Positions 32,680 through 40,346 of a DNA stretch of 40,593 nt are shown one piece after another. Source of the stretch: an uncultured Candidatus Saccharibacteria bacterium. GTDB taxonomy: Bacteria; Patescibacteriota; Saccharimonadia; Saccharimonadales; Saccharimonadaceae. A model generated the notes under the pieces. That model was given only the letters and a program-made list of their open reading frames with translations, did not search any database and was not told where the DNA came from. Where the stretch lies: NCBI GenBank assembly GCA_938017675.1, contig CALIJB010000020.1, positions 1-40,593 of the forward strand, written 5' to 3'. How positions within the stretch are numbered: the stretch's first letter is position 1; every line of letters starts with the position of its first letter. Both the position numbers and the translations under genes were made by a program.

Positions 32680-34139
32680 CCACGCGCACTCGTTTCGCGC
32701 CTAGCCCAACTGGCTATATGCACGTCGGCGGTATGCGTACCGCGCTGTTTGCTTGGCTCATCGCCCGGCAATCAAATGGAAAATTCATCCTGCGCATAGA
32801 AGATACCGACCAAAAAAGGGAAGTATCTGGCAGTGTAGAGCATATTTATAAATGCCTAGGGTGGCTTGATCTTGTCCCAGACGAAGGCCCCAGTAATTTT
32901 GGCGGCGAATTTGGACCGTACAAACAGTCAGAGAGACTTGATATTTACCGGAAATATGCGCAAAAACTCATTGATGCTGGCCGCGCTTATGCCGATCCGT
33001 ATACACCGGAGCAACTAGACGCTTTTCGCGAAGAAGCCAAAGCCCATAAAAAGCCCTTTTTGTACCGTGATTACCGCCCAGAAAACCCGCCGATCTGGGA
33101 TGGCAGCCAGCCGCTGCGCTTTCGTTCAGAACCGAAGCCCTACACCTGGCACGACGAAGTCATGGGCGAAATGCACGCCGGCCCAGAGGTAATTGACGAT
33201 TTTATATTAGTCAAGTCCGACGGCTTTCCGACGTACAACTTTGCGCACATTGTCGATGACGCCGAAATGGAAATCACCCACGTTATCCGCGGGCAAGAGT
33301 TCCTTGCCAGCACGCCCAAATACCTTAATCTCTACGATGCGCTGGGTATACCTTGGCCGATATTTGCCTCGGTACCGCCGATCATGAACGAGCAGGGCAA
33401 TAAGAAATTATCCAAACGCGACGGCGCCAAAGACATCCTAGCCTACAGAGAAGAGGGCTATCTGCCGGACGCCATGCTCAATTTCCTCGCCAGCCTAGGA
33501 TGGAATGACGGCACCGAGCAGGAAGTTTTCACCAGAGACGAATTGATTGAAAAGTTTAGCCTGAAACGCGTCCAAAAATCAGGCGCGCGATTTGACGAAA
33601 AACGCTTGTTATGGCTTAATGGCGCTCATATACGCAATATTCCTGCCGATAAGCTTTACGAGTACGTGTCGCCTTGGGACGATAACCCGCAAAAAGACGG
33701 GGGACAGACTGGTTTCTGGCCGAAATCCGCCTACGCTCCAAACATAACCAAGGAATACCGCATGAAAGTGCTGGCTTTAGCGCAAGACCGCCTGAAAATG
33801 TTTGAAGATTTACGCGGATTTGGCTACTTTTTCGCGGAGCCTGAGATTAACATGGAACTTATTGACGGCAATAAGCAGCTAAAGAAGTTGTCCGACAGCG
33901 AGCGGCGCGAACTTTTAGAAACCGCCCGCGCTGAGCTCGCCAAACTCGCCGACTGGACGCCAGAATCAATCCAAAACTGCCTAAACGAACTATTGGAAAC
34001 TACTGGCCAAAAACCCGGCATTCTCTTCAGCCTGATCCGCATCGCCGTCACCTGGGCACCATTCAGCCCGCAGCTGAACGACACGCTGGCACTGATTGGT
34101 CGCGAACACACTATGGCACGGCTTCAAAACTCTATCTAG
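32676..34139 (+). CDS. gltX: Glutamyl-tRNA synthetase
   Basis: A 487-aa class I synthetase. The HIGH-type motif is APSPTGYMHVGG (8-19), the KMSKS loop is KLSKR (244-248), and FILRIEDTD (37-45) and HVIRGQEFLAS (202-212) complete the catalytic core. The C-terminal helical anticodon domain is present. Length is normal for bacterial GluRS. The upstream coiled-coil gene overlaps it by 4 nt and supplies the promoter. tRNA-Glu lies 4.6 kb downstream. Whether it also charges tRNA-Gln cannot be told. Confidence 0.95.
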   Translation: MTTRTRFAPSPTGYMHVGGMRTALFAWLIARQSNGKFILRIEDTDQKREVSGSVEHIYKCLGWLDLVPDEGPSNFGGEFGPYKQSERLDIYRKYAQKLIDAGRAYADPYTPEQLDAFREEAKAHKKPFLYRDYRPENPPIWDGSQPLRFRSEPKPYTWHDEVMGEMHAGPEVIDDFILVKSDGFPTYNFAHIVDDAEMEITHVIRGQEFLASTPKYLNLYDALGIPWPIFASVPPIMNEQGNKKLSKRDGAKDILAYREEGYLPDAMLNFLASLGWNDGTEQEVFTRDELIEKFSLKRVQKSGARFDEKRLLWLNGAHIRNIPADKLYEYVSPWDDNPQKDGGQTGFWPKSAYAPNITKEYRMKVLALAQDRLKMFEDLRGFGYFFAEPEINMELIDGNKQLKKLSDSERRELLETARAELAKLADWTPESIQNCLNELLETTGQKPGILFSLIRIAVTWAPFSPQLNDTLALIGREHTMARLQNSI

Positions 34140-34180
34140 ATACCTGGGGTTAAAATAACAATAAATTAGCAAAAAGTAAG

Positions 34181-34222
34181 GGGGTTGTCTGCTATATATT
34201 ATAAATATAAGCAGACAACCCC
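34181..34222 (-). terminator. Long hairpin terminating the hairpin-dense gene
   Basis: A perfect 13-bp stem (34181-34193 with 34210-34222) extends, after one bulged A, into a further 5 bp of the AT-rich loop. On the minus strand CTTACTTTTTG follows. It lies 11 nt past the stop at 34234 and may also stop gltX transcripts. Confidence 0.7.
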
Positions 34223-34233
34223 AGCGGATAGAA

Positions 34234-35094
34234 TCAGTAGAGACGTCGTCGCGCCTCATCAGTCAGCAGGTGGCGGGCGACCAACTCTTCAGGTGTCTCA
34301 TTGCAAAGCGAGGCCACCTCGCGCAGCTGCTGCTCGTGTCGCTGCTGTGCCACCTCCTCTGAGCTAGAGCAGGGAGGGTTCTTAGCAAGAACAGAAGAAT
34401 CCAGGCTATTCACCTCTTCTTCTGCCTGTAGACGAGCCAAGATCGTATCCACCTCCTTCCGAACAGTCAGAACAACCTGATCAATCAGATCGCTCCAGAG
34501 ACGTCTGGGCAGACGACCTCCCAGCTGGTTTTCGGGCGTGCGGTGGCTAAGCCACCATCCAAGCTCTCCTCCGATATAGAGGAAAAGGTCGGGTCTGCGA
34601 CCGAAGATCTGCGCCACCAGCTGGTCGTCGACCAGCCGTCGTGGGAGCACAGGCCTAGTCGGCTCTACGAGATGACGATGCTTCTTAAGCATCTTAACGT
34701 CGTGAGAGGAACACGACGAAAGCGCCAACTGCCTAATGACGCGAATCACCGCGTCAGAAACGCGGGTGACCTCCGTCGTATCAGCAGAGGTAGAGAATCG
34801 TCGAGTTTTCAGCCACTGCCGCAAACTGCGACGTGGCCGCCTAACACCCTCTGGCACGCCAAGTAGATCATACCGAAGCTCTGGGATATTGACTATTTCG
34901 TCGCAGGTCACCCCTGCGACGAAATAGTATCCTTCCTCAAGCAGCTTTGAAGAAAAAGCTGGAGACTTCTCCTCGAAAAGATCCTCAGCGATTGGCTGAC
35001 CATCAACTACGTACGACACCGAGATATCGTACGTAGTAAAAACCCAACTAGTTGAACTATTTGCGGTCGTCTCCTTGACAATCTCAAGCAACAT
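34234..35094 (-). CDS. Unknown protein, 286 aa; coding strand dense in perfect hairpins
   Basis: No family recognised. The protein is soluble: a beta-rich N-terminal third (ISVSYVVDGQP, GYYFVAGVTCDEI), an Arg-rich middle (VRRPRRSLRQWLKTRR), and a helical, charged C-terminal part (RRLWSDLIDQVVLTVRKEV; EELVARHLLTDEARRRLY). No signal or membrane helix. ATG 35094 follows a purine-rich GGAAGGGGGAAGAGG site. The coding strand carries at least eleven perfect inverted repeats of 6-16 bp, much more than its neighbours. Its promoter is a full -35/-10 overlapped by a palindrome. Conserved reading frame and dense folding together suggest a structured, regulated mRNA or an acquired element. Confidence 0.6.
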   Translation of the reverse strand: MLLEIVKETTANSSTSWVFTTYDISVSYVVDGQPIAEDLFEEKSPAFSSKLLEEGYYFVAGVTCDEIVNIPELRYDLLGVPEGVRRPRRSLRQWLKTRRFSTSADTTEVTRVSDAVIRVIRQLALSSCSSHDVKMLKKHRHLVEPTRPVLPRRLVDDQLVAQIFGRRPDLFLYIGGELGWWLSHRTPENQLGGRLPRRLWSDLIDQVVLTVRKEVDTILARLQAEEEVNSLDSSVLAKNPPCSSSEEVAQQRHEQQLREVASLCNETPEELVARHLLTDEARRRLY

Positions 35095-35124
35095 ATCCTC
35101 TTCCCCCTTCCATCTATCCGAAGA

Positions 35125-35165
35125 GAATATTCTAATATTCTACAACTCTACTTATTTTTTGTCAA
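35125..35165 (-). promoter_or_regulatory. Promoter with operator-like palindrome
   Basis: On the minus strand TTGACA (35160-35165), 17 nt, TAGAAT (35137-35142). GAATATT-CT-AATATTC (35125-35140) overlaps the -10 and the likely start site. A 6-bp pairing (35098-35103 with 35120-35125) encloses the ribosome site in the leader. Confidence 0.65.
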
Positions 35166-35185
35166 ATCGCAACTAGCCAAAAATT

Positions 35186-35515
35186 CTACTGATTATTTTG
35201 ATCTTTAAGATTTCGACGCTCGCGTGGGGTCATACCACCCCAGATACCATCATCTGTTTCATTCAGATTATTACTTAACGCATACTCCAAGCATTCAGAC
35301 ACAACTGGACAATCACGGCAAATCCTTTTAGCGCGTCTGGCTTGTTCTTTTTGCTTGGCATCTCTATAGTTGCCCAAAGGAAAGAACAATTCAGCAGTAC
35401 TAGGGCTGCACGCTGCGCCTGCTTGCCATTCGACACCGAAGCTCGGATCCGCAGTAGCTCTAGTACTATTCTGTAGATTTATTTCGTGTATTGCTTCACC
35501 TCTCAACAAACCCAT
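35186..35515 (-). CDS. WhiB-like iron-sulfur transcription regulator
   Basis: A 109-aa protein with the Wbl signature: Cys36, then Cys66-x2-Cys69-x5-Cys75 to hold a [4Fe-4S] cluster, and the GIWGGMTPRERR turn (90-101) that contacts the sigma factor in actinobacterial homologues. The basic, Asn/Gln-rich end would touch DNA. Wbl proteins are known mainly from Actinobacteria and their phages, the host group of Saccharibacteria, so transfer is plausible but unproven. The start is ATG 35515, with TATTAT 6 nt before it; the longer frame upstream is Cys-rich noise. Confidence 0.88.
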   Translation of the reverse strand: MGLLRGEAIHEINLQNSTRATADPSFGVEWQAGAACSPSTAELFFPLGNYRDAKQKEQARRAKRICRDCPVVSECLEYALSNNLNETDDGIWGGMTPRERRNLKDQNNQ

Positions 35516-35591
35516 GACGCAATAATAGCATACGCAGCACATCGCGCAAACCATAACCAATTCACACCAATTATGCTATAATTTTACCGAG

Positions 35592-36743
35592 ATGCAAAAG
35601 CAAAAAATACGCAGACGAAATAGACAACCGAGCCCGCTCGTGGCGCAACACTACGAGGCTGGTAGTAAGCAGTTGCGGCTTCAGCGGTTGCGCGATTTCA
35701 TTAATCGTCATCGTATTGCAACAATGTGCATTTGCGGTGCAACCCTGATCGCTATCAGCGGGGCGGTGGCCTTCGTATTGACATATCGCGCACCAGTTGC
35801 CGACACCGCGTATCATGCTCCTGCCCAAAAAGCTCCTAAACCTGCCGAAAAATACTATTCCCACCTCAATGGCATTGAAGTTGCCTCTAAGGCCGACCTA
35901 TCCAAACCAGTCACTGCCATCATGATCGAAAATTCGCCTGATGCCCGGCCGCATTCCGGACTCAAGCAGGCCGAAGTCGTCTACGAAGCCATCGCCGAAG
36001 GCGGCATCACGCGCTTTCTGACACTATTTCAACAGCACAAGCCGCAGCTCATCGGCCCAGTCCGCAGCCTGCGTATGTACTATGTCGATTGGCTAGCACC
36101 ATATCAGGCTAGCGTCGCCCACGTCGGCGGTAGCTATGCTTCACTGCAAGAGGTTCGCAACGGTAAATATCGCGATATCGATCAGTTCTTCAACGGCAGT
36201 TCGTACTGGCGCGCTAATGATCGGCGGCCGCCGCACAATGTCTATACTAGCTTCGAGAAATTAGACGCGCTCAACGCTGGCAAAGGCTATAAATCATCGC
36301 AATTCACCAGTTTCACCCGCACTGACGGCAAGGCCAGCGATAAACCAAACGCCGTCAGTATCGACATCAATTTCTCTAGCAGTTGGTACAACACCCATTA
36401 CGACTATGACAAGGCTAGCAACACCTATCTACGCAGTATCGGCGGGCAGGTCAGTAACGACCGTGAAGAGGGTAGGCTAGCGCCGAGCGTCGTCATCGCG
36501 CTGCATGTCAACGAGACTACCGTCATGGAAGACGGCTGGCGGCAAAGTATCGTTACTAATGGTACCGGTACTGCAACAGTGTTTCAGAACGGTACGGCCG
36601 CTGAATGCACTTGGCGCAAGAATGACCGCTTTAGCCCGCTCGAGCTCATTGACGCCGCTGGCAAACCAGTCGCGCTAAATCGCGGACAAACTTGGATTGC
36701 CGCTGTACCAAACAGTGGCGGAGGAGGTGTCTCGTGGCAGTAA
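35592..36743 (+). CDS. DUF3048 (YerB-like) membrane-anchored protein
   Basis: A 383-aa protein. The cytoplasmic head is basic (KIRRRNRQ), the transmembrane helix lies at about 43-64, and the outer domain matches the YerB/DUF3048 pattern: AIMIENSPDARPHSGLKQAEVVYEAIAEGG split over 60-120, then TRFLTLFQ, IGPVRSLR and ending RGQTWIAAVP. Biochemical role is unknown in the family; cell-envelope location is expected. TATAAT lies 9 nt before the ATG. The kinase gene starts inside its last codons, so the three genes 35592-38660 form an operon. Confidence 0.82.
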   Translation: MQKQKIRRRNRQPSPLVAQHYEAGSKQLRLQRLRDFINRHRIATMCICGATLIAISGAVAFVLTYRAPVADTAYHAPAQKAPKPAEKYYSHLNGIEVASKADLSKPVTAIMIENSPDARPHSGLKQAEVVYEAIAEGGITRFLTLFQQHKPQLIGPVRSLRMYYVDWLAPYQASVAHVGGSYASLQEVRNGKYRDIDQFFNGSSYWRANDRRPPHNVYTSFEKLDALNAGKGYKSSQFTSFTRTDGKASDKPNAVSIDINFSSSWYNTHYDYDKASNTYLRSIGGQVSNDREEGRLAPSVVIALHVNETTVMEDGWRQSIVTNGTGTATVFQNGTAAECTWRKNDRFSPLELIDAAGKPVALNRGQTWIAAVPNSGGGGVSWQ

Positions 36744-38269
36744 GCGACGCCAAGCCAATAGTCAAACGCACGCCAGAAATGCGTGATTTTTGGCGTATTC
36801 ATCGCAACAAGGTCACAACAATATCTGTTCTCGTTCAATTATTGGTCGCTTTATCGATTATTGCAATAATGATCATTTTGCAAGTTCGTTTGGACGTCTT
36901 TCTTATTGCAACAATTGTCATTTCGCTGTTAATTATTTCTACTGCAACAAATTTCGCAGTGTTGTCTTTTGCAATGATTCCGCTGCGCGACCTCTCGACC
37001 GCACTAGTTAATGCCGCTGGACAAAAAATAGACCAAAAGTTGCCAAACCCCAGCAATAAAGAGTACAAAGCTACCGGCTTTAGCGATATGCTGCTGTCTA
37101 TCTACAAAGAACATACCGAAACCAGCCCAGACAAAACTAGCGCAACTGACAATCTAGCCAGTGCCCTCAATCTGACAAGCACTGGCATAATTATCCTCGA
37201 CAAGAACAACGGCGTAATTTTTGCTAACCGCGCCGCACCAATCTCACTCGACGCCAAAGGCGCTTATCATTTTGACTTGCTATTTGACGACGGCACCGAC
37301 CTGATTGAATGGCTCAATCAACACCGTACCGACAATGTTCGCGCCCGTAAAATTTGGCTGCGAGTCCCCAACAAAGTCATCGGGCAAGAAGGCCGCCGCA
37401 TTTTCAATATCACTGTCGATTTCGAACAAGGCAACGCCGCGGATGCTATCATTACCGCCTACGACGAGACCGAAATTTACCAGCCAGAGGACGACGACCT
37501 TGACTTCATCTCGTTCGCCGCCCACGAGCTGCGCGGTCCAATCACCGTTATCCGCGGCTACCTCGACGTGCTAGCGCTCGAACTCGATAGTAAACTCGAG
37601 CCCGATCAAAAAGAGCTTTTTCAAAGATTAATCGTTAGCGGCAATCGTTTATCTGGCTACATCAACAATATCCTCAACACCAGCCGCTACGACCGCCGCC
37701 ACCTCAAACTCCAACTGCACGAAGATTCGTTAGCGACAATCTACGAGACTATCCGCGACGATATGGAGCTACGCGCCCGCTCGCAACATCGTTCACTGTC
37801 CGTTGATATTCCGAGCGATTTGCCAACCGTTGCTGCCGACCGCTCTAGTGTTTCCGAGGTACTGTCCAACCTTATCGACAATGCTATCAAATACTCCGAC
37901 GAGGGCGGTGCCGTGCGCGTCACTGCTCGAGCCAAAGACAAGCATGTTGAAGTTTCGGTCGCCGACAATGGCATCGGCATTCCAGCCAGCGTCATCAACA
38001 ATCTCTTCCACAAATTCTACCGCAGCCACCGCAGCCGCGAGACGGTCGCTGGCACTGGCATCGGCTTATATCTCAGCAAAGCTATCATCGAAAGTCACGG
38101 CGGCACTATCGGCGTATCAAGCACCGAAGGGCAGGGGGCAACTTTCACCTTCACGCTACCAATCTACGCCGCCGTTTCTGACAAACTGCATGGCGCCGAC
38201 AACTCCAACACCGAAATCATCTCGGCAGGTAACAGCTGGATTAAAAATCATACTAAATACACAGGATAA
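36734..38269 (+). CDS. Membrane histidine kinase
   Basis: A 511-aa kinase. Two close transmembrane helices (about 29-50 and 55-84), a PAS-like region (140-250), HisKA FAAHELRGPIT with His264, and an ATPase domain with NLIDNAIKYSDEGG, VADNGIGIP and GTGIGLYLS. The start is GTG 36734 behind GGAGGTG, overlapping the DUF3048 stop by 10 nt. The paired response regulator follows after 13 nt. The short outer loop suggests that it senses membrane state or the DUF3048 protein. Confidence 0.9.
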   Translation: MAVSDAKPIVKRTPEMRDFWRIHRNKVTTISVLVQLLVALSIIAIMIILQVRLDVFLIATIVISLLIISTATNFAVLSFAMIPLRDLSTALVNAAGQKIDQKLPNPSNKEYKATGFSDMLLSIYKEHTETSPDKTSATDNLASALNLTSTGIIILDKNNGVIFANRAAPISLDAKGAYHFDLLFDDGTDLIEWLNQHRTDNVRARKIWLRVPNKVIGQEGRRIFNITVDFEQGNAADAIITAYDETEIYQPEDDDLDFISFAAHELRGPITVIRGYLDVLALELDSKLEPDQKELFQRLIVSGNRLSGYINNILNTSRYDRRHLKLQLHEDSLATIYETIRDDMELRARSQHRSLSVDIPSDLPTVAADRSSVSEVLSNLIDNAIKYSDEGGAVRVTARAKDKHVEVSVADNGIGIPASVINNLFHKFYRSHRSRETVAGTGIGLYLSKAIIESHGGTIGVSSTEGQGATFTFTLPIYAAVSDKLHGADNSNTEIISAGNSWIKNHTKYTG

Positions 38270-38282
38270 TCAGGAGAGTATT

Positions 38283-38660
38283 ATGGCAATTTCCACAATC
38301 TTAGTCATCGAAGACGATCGTTTCATCGGCGAGATGTATGTTCGCAGCCTCAAAATGGCTGGCTATAACGTCGAGTGGGCGGTGGACGGCCACGATGGCT
38401 TGGTTATGGCTACCAATCAACATTACGATTTAATTTTGCTTGATATCATGCTGCCGGAGATGCGCGGCACCGAAATCATGACCGCCATCCGCAAATTCGA
38501 AGAAAACAGCGCCGAGAAGTCGCGTATCGTCGTCATGACAAATTTCGATCAAGACGAGAAAAGCCGCGCCGCCCTAGAGAACGACGCCGACGCCTACCTG
38601 ATTAAGGCTGAAATTACGCCGCGCCGCCTAATCGAAATCATTCAGCAGCTCGATAGCTAG
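38283..38660 (+). CDS. Stand-alone receiver-domain response regulator
   Basis: A 125-aa CheY-like protein with only a receiver domain: Glu10-Asp11-Asp12 acidic pocket, Asp54 phosphoacceptor in LLDIMLPEM, Thr86 and Lys108 in YLIKAE. No DNA-binding domain, so output must be by protein contact. GGAGAG lies 5 nt before the ATG. It completes the DUF3048-kinase-regulator operon. The WhiB-like gene divergent to this operon is a candidate output partner, by location only. Confidence 0.9.
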   Translation: MAISTILVIEDDRFIGEMYVRSLKMAGYNVEWAVDGHDGLVMATNQHYDLILLDIMLPEMRGTEIMTAIRKFEENSAEKSRIVVMTNFDQDEKSRAALENDADAYLIKAEITPRRLIEIIQQLDS

Positions 38661-38698
38661 ACAATACCCAGCTCTGCTGCTATAATATCCAGCAGTCT

Positions 38699-38773
38699 GG
38701 CTCTATCGTCTAGCGGTTAGGACACCGGGTTCTCATCCCGGCAACCCGGGTTCGATTCCCGGTAGAGTCACCA
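38699..38773 (+). tRNA. tRNA-Glu(CUC)
   Basis: GGCTCTA pairs with TAGAGTC (one G-U). The anticodon stem CCGGG/CCCGG closes TTCTCAT, anticodon CTC. T arm CCGGG/CCCGG, discriminator A and encoded CCA. TATAAT (38681-38686) is flanked by CTGCTG and CAGCAG. The 3' part of the gene lies inside the recombinase reading frame on the other strand. Confidence 0.95.
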
Positions 38774-40346
38774 AATCGGAACTAAAACGGAAACGGTCGC
38801 CCGAACGGGCGGCTTTTTCGCTGGCGGCACGCAGCGCCGACCAGCAATTTTTCTGGGGGGAGTTAAGAAAATGGTCGTCATTTATGACGACTTCTTTTTG
38901 TCGTATTTGTAGGTTCGACCCGAAAATTTCAAGGCATAAGGATTTTTTCGCATTGAGATCGTCGCCTTTTGCGATTTTACGGATAGAAACAGCAGTTTCT
39001 ATCCATTGTTTCATCGGTTCGACCCAAGTCGAAACACCAAGCGTAGCTTGCTCAATTTTTTCTTCAAGGAGCTTCTTCTTGCCCAGTATTTCCGCGCGCT
39101 TATCTTGATATAGTTCACGCTCAACATCACCGTCTAGGTAGCTATCGAGTAACCGTTGCATTTTTTCGGACAGGCGGGCGATAGTCTCCTTGTCACCCGC
39201 CACGCGGTGCACAAAATCGGCTTTCTCGCTTGCTTCGTCTTTATCTATCAGCTCGCGCAGTTTATCCGCCCATGAAGCAGGCATGGCATAACGAAACAAC
39301 AGCGCAGACAGTTGCCTGTCTAGCTCCTCGGCGCGAATATGTGGTTCACGACAAACCACCGTCTTGCTTTTGCGAGTGCAACGGTAATACGCATAAACAT
39401 GCACATTGCCATTTTTCTGTCGTTTTATGCGTGTTTCTGCTGTAAACATCATGCCACACGAGCAATGTACCAGTCCGCAAAGCGGCAAAGGGTCGTTGGT
39501 TTTTCTAGTTGGCTTGCCGCGCCGCTCCAAAACCGTTTGCACTTGGTCAAATAACTGTTTTGAGATAATGCCTTTGTGTTTGCCCTCGTGTACTTCTCCT
39601 AAATAGCGAAAATGTCCATAATAAAACGGATTTGCCAGCATACGAGCCACGCGTGTGCGCGAATGAGGCTTGTTGCCGGTTGTTTTCTTACCGCGCACCA
39701 TACCTTTTTTGGTATGTATGCCATGGGTAAACAAAAAGTCGGCGATTTCATCCAATCGTTTATCTCCGCGAGCGTACAGCTCAAACGCTTGGCGCACAAT
39801 CGGAGCAGTTTTGCGATCAATCTTGATAGTTTTACTGCGCATATCGTTGTAATATCCCAGCGGCGCGCCTCGCGGATAGCGCCCGTCGCGCACCATTTGT
39901 CGCAAACCTCGTTTAGTGTTGAGCGATAAGTTATCTACATATTGCTTAGAAGCATTAAACTCATTTGCTAGCATATATTTGCCCTGTGGCGTATTTTCAA
40001 ACCAAAAATGCGGAAACTTCAGGTCAAGCAATATATTTTGATCTAGCATATAGATGATTTTGCCGCTGTCGATACTGTTGCGAGATAGTCGGTCGGGCAT
40101 CCATGCTAAAATACCGTTTGCCTCGCCAGTTTCTATGCGCTCAAGCATTTTATTAAACTTTTTGCGTCCCGGTTTTTTGGCAGTTTCTTTTTCAATAATC
40201 ACATCGACGATATAAATGCCCATGCGCGCGGCAAACTCTTTAAGTTCGGTAATTTGTGCTGCGACAGATAGCACTTGCTTATCCTCTACGTCCGTACTTT
40301 TGCGGACATAGAGGAAATACGTTAGTTTTTGCTTAGCTGGTAACAT
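38733..40346 (-). CDS. Large serine recombinase
   Basis: A 537-aa site-specific recombinase. Resolvase domain: YVRKST with nucleophile Ser17 and MPDRLSRNS (83-91). Recombinase domain: LSLNTKRGLRQMVRDGRYP to about 275. Zinc ribbon: Cys290, 295, 297, 323, 332. A coiled coil follows (about 360-430). The start is ATG 40346 behind GGGAGG. The frame has no stop of its own before the 39-bp repeat; its last 44 residues (LNSPQKNCWSAL onward) are encoded by that repeat, the tRNA terminator and the tRNA-Glu body. This suggests that the C-terminus was fused to host DNA by a recombination event. Layout matches integrases of mobile elements in CPR genomes. Confidence 0.9.
   Translation of the reverse strand: MLPAKQKLTYFLYVRKSTDVEDKQVLSVAAQITELKEFAARMGIYIVDVIIEKETAKKPGRKKFNKMLERIETGEANGILAWMPDRLSRNSIDSGKIIYMLDQNILLDLKFPHFWFENTPQGKYMLANEFNASKQYVDNLSLNTKRGLRQMVRDGRYPRGAPLGYYNDMRSKTIKIDRKTAPIVRQAFELYARGDKRLDEIADFLFTHGIHTKKGMVRGKKTTGNKPHSRTRVARMLANPFYYGHFRYLGEVHEGKHKGIISKQLFDQVQTVLERRGKPTRKTNDPLPLCGLVHCSCGMMFTAETRIKRQKNGNVHVYAYYRCTRKSKTVVCREPHIRAEELDRQLSALLFRYAMPASWADKLRELIDKDEASEKADFVHRVAGDKETIARLSEKMQRLLDSYLDGDVERELYQDKRAEILGKKKLLEEKIEQATLGVSTWVEPMKQWIETAVSIRKIAKGDDLNAKKSLCLEIFGSNLQIRQKEVVINDDHFLNSPQKNCWSALRAASEKAARSGDRFRFSSDLVTLPGIEPGLPG
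38798..38818 (+). terminator. Terminator of tRNA-Glu
   Basis: CGCCC (38798-38802), GAAC loop, GGGCG (38807-38811), then TTTTT. It lies antisense inside the recombinase frame. Confidence 0.8.
38832..38870 (+). repeat. Left arm of perfect 39-bp inverted repeat
   Basis: Exactly complementary to 40555-40593. It lies inside the 3' end of the recombinase frame, 14 nt past the tRNA terminator. Begins CAGCGCCGACCAGC and ends GGGGAGTTAAGAAA. Confidence 0.95.

Noticed and set aside
36840..36980. Repeated TTGCAA/ATTGCAA words in the kinase gene
   Set aside because: They fall in a transmembrane segment rich in Ile-Ala-Thr codons; codon use explains them.
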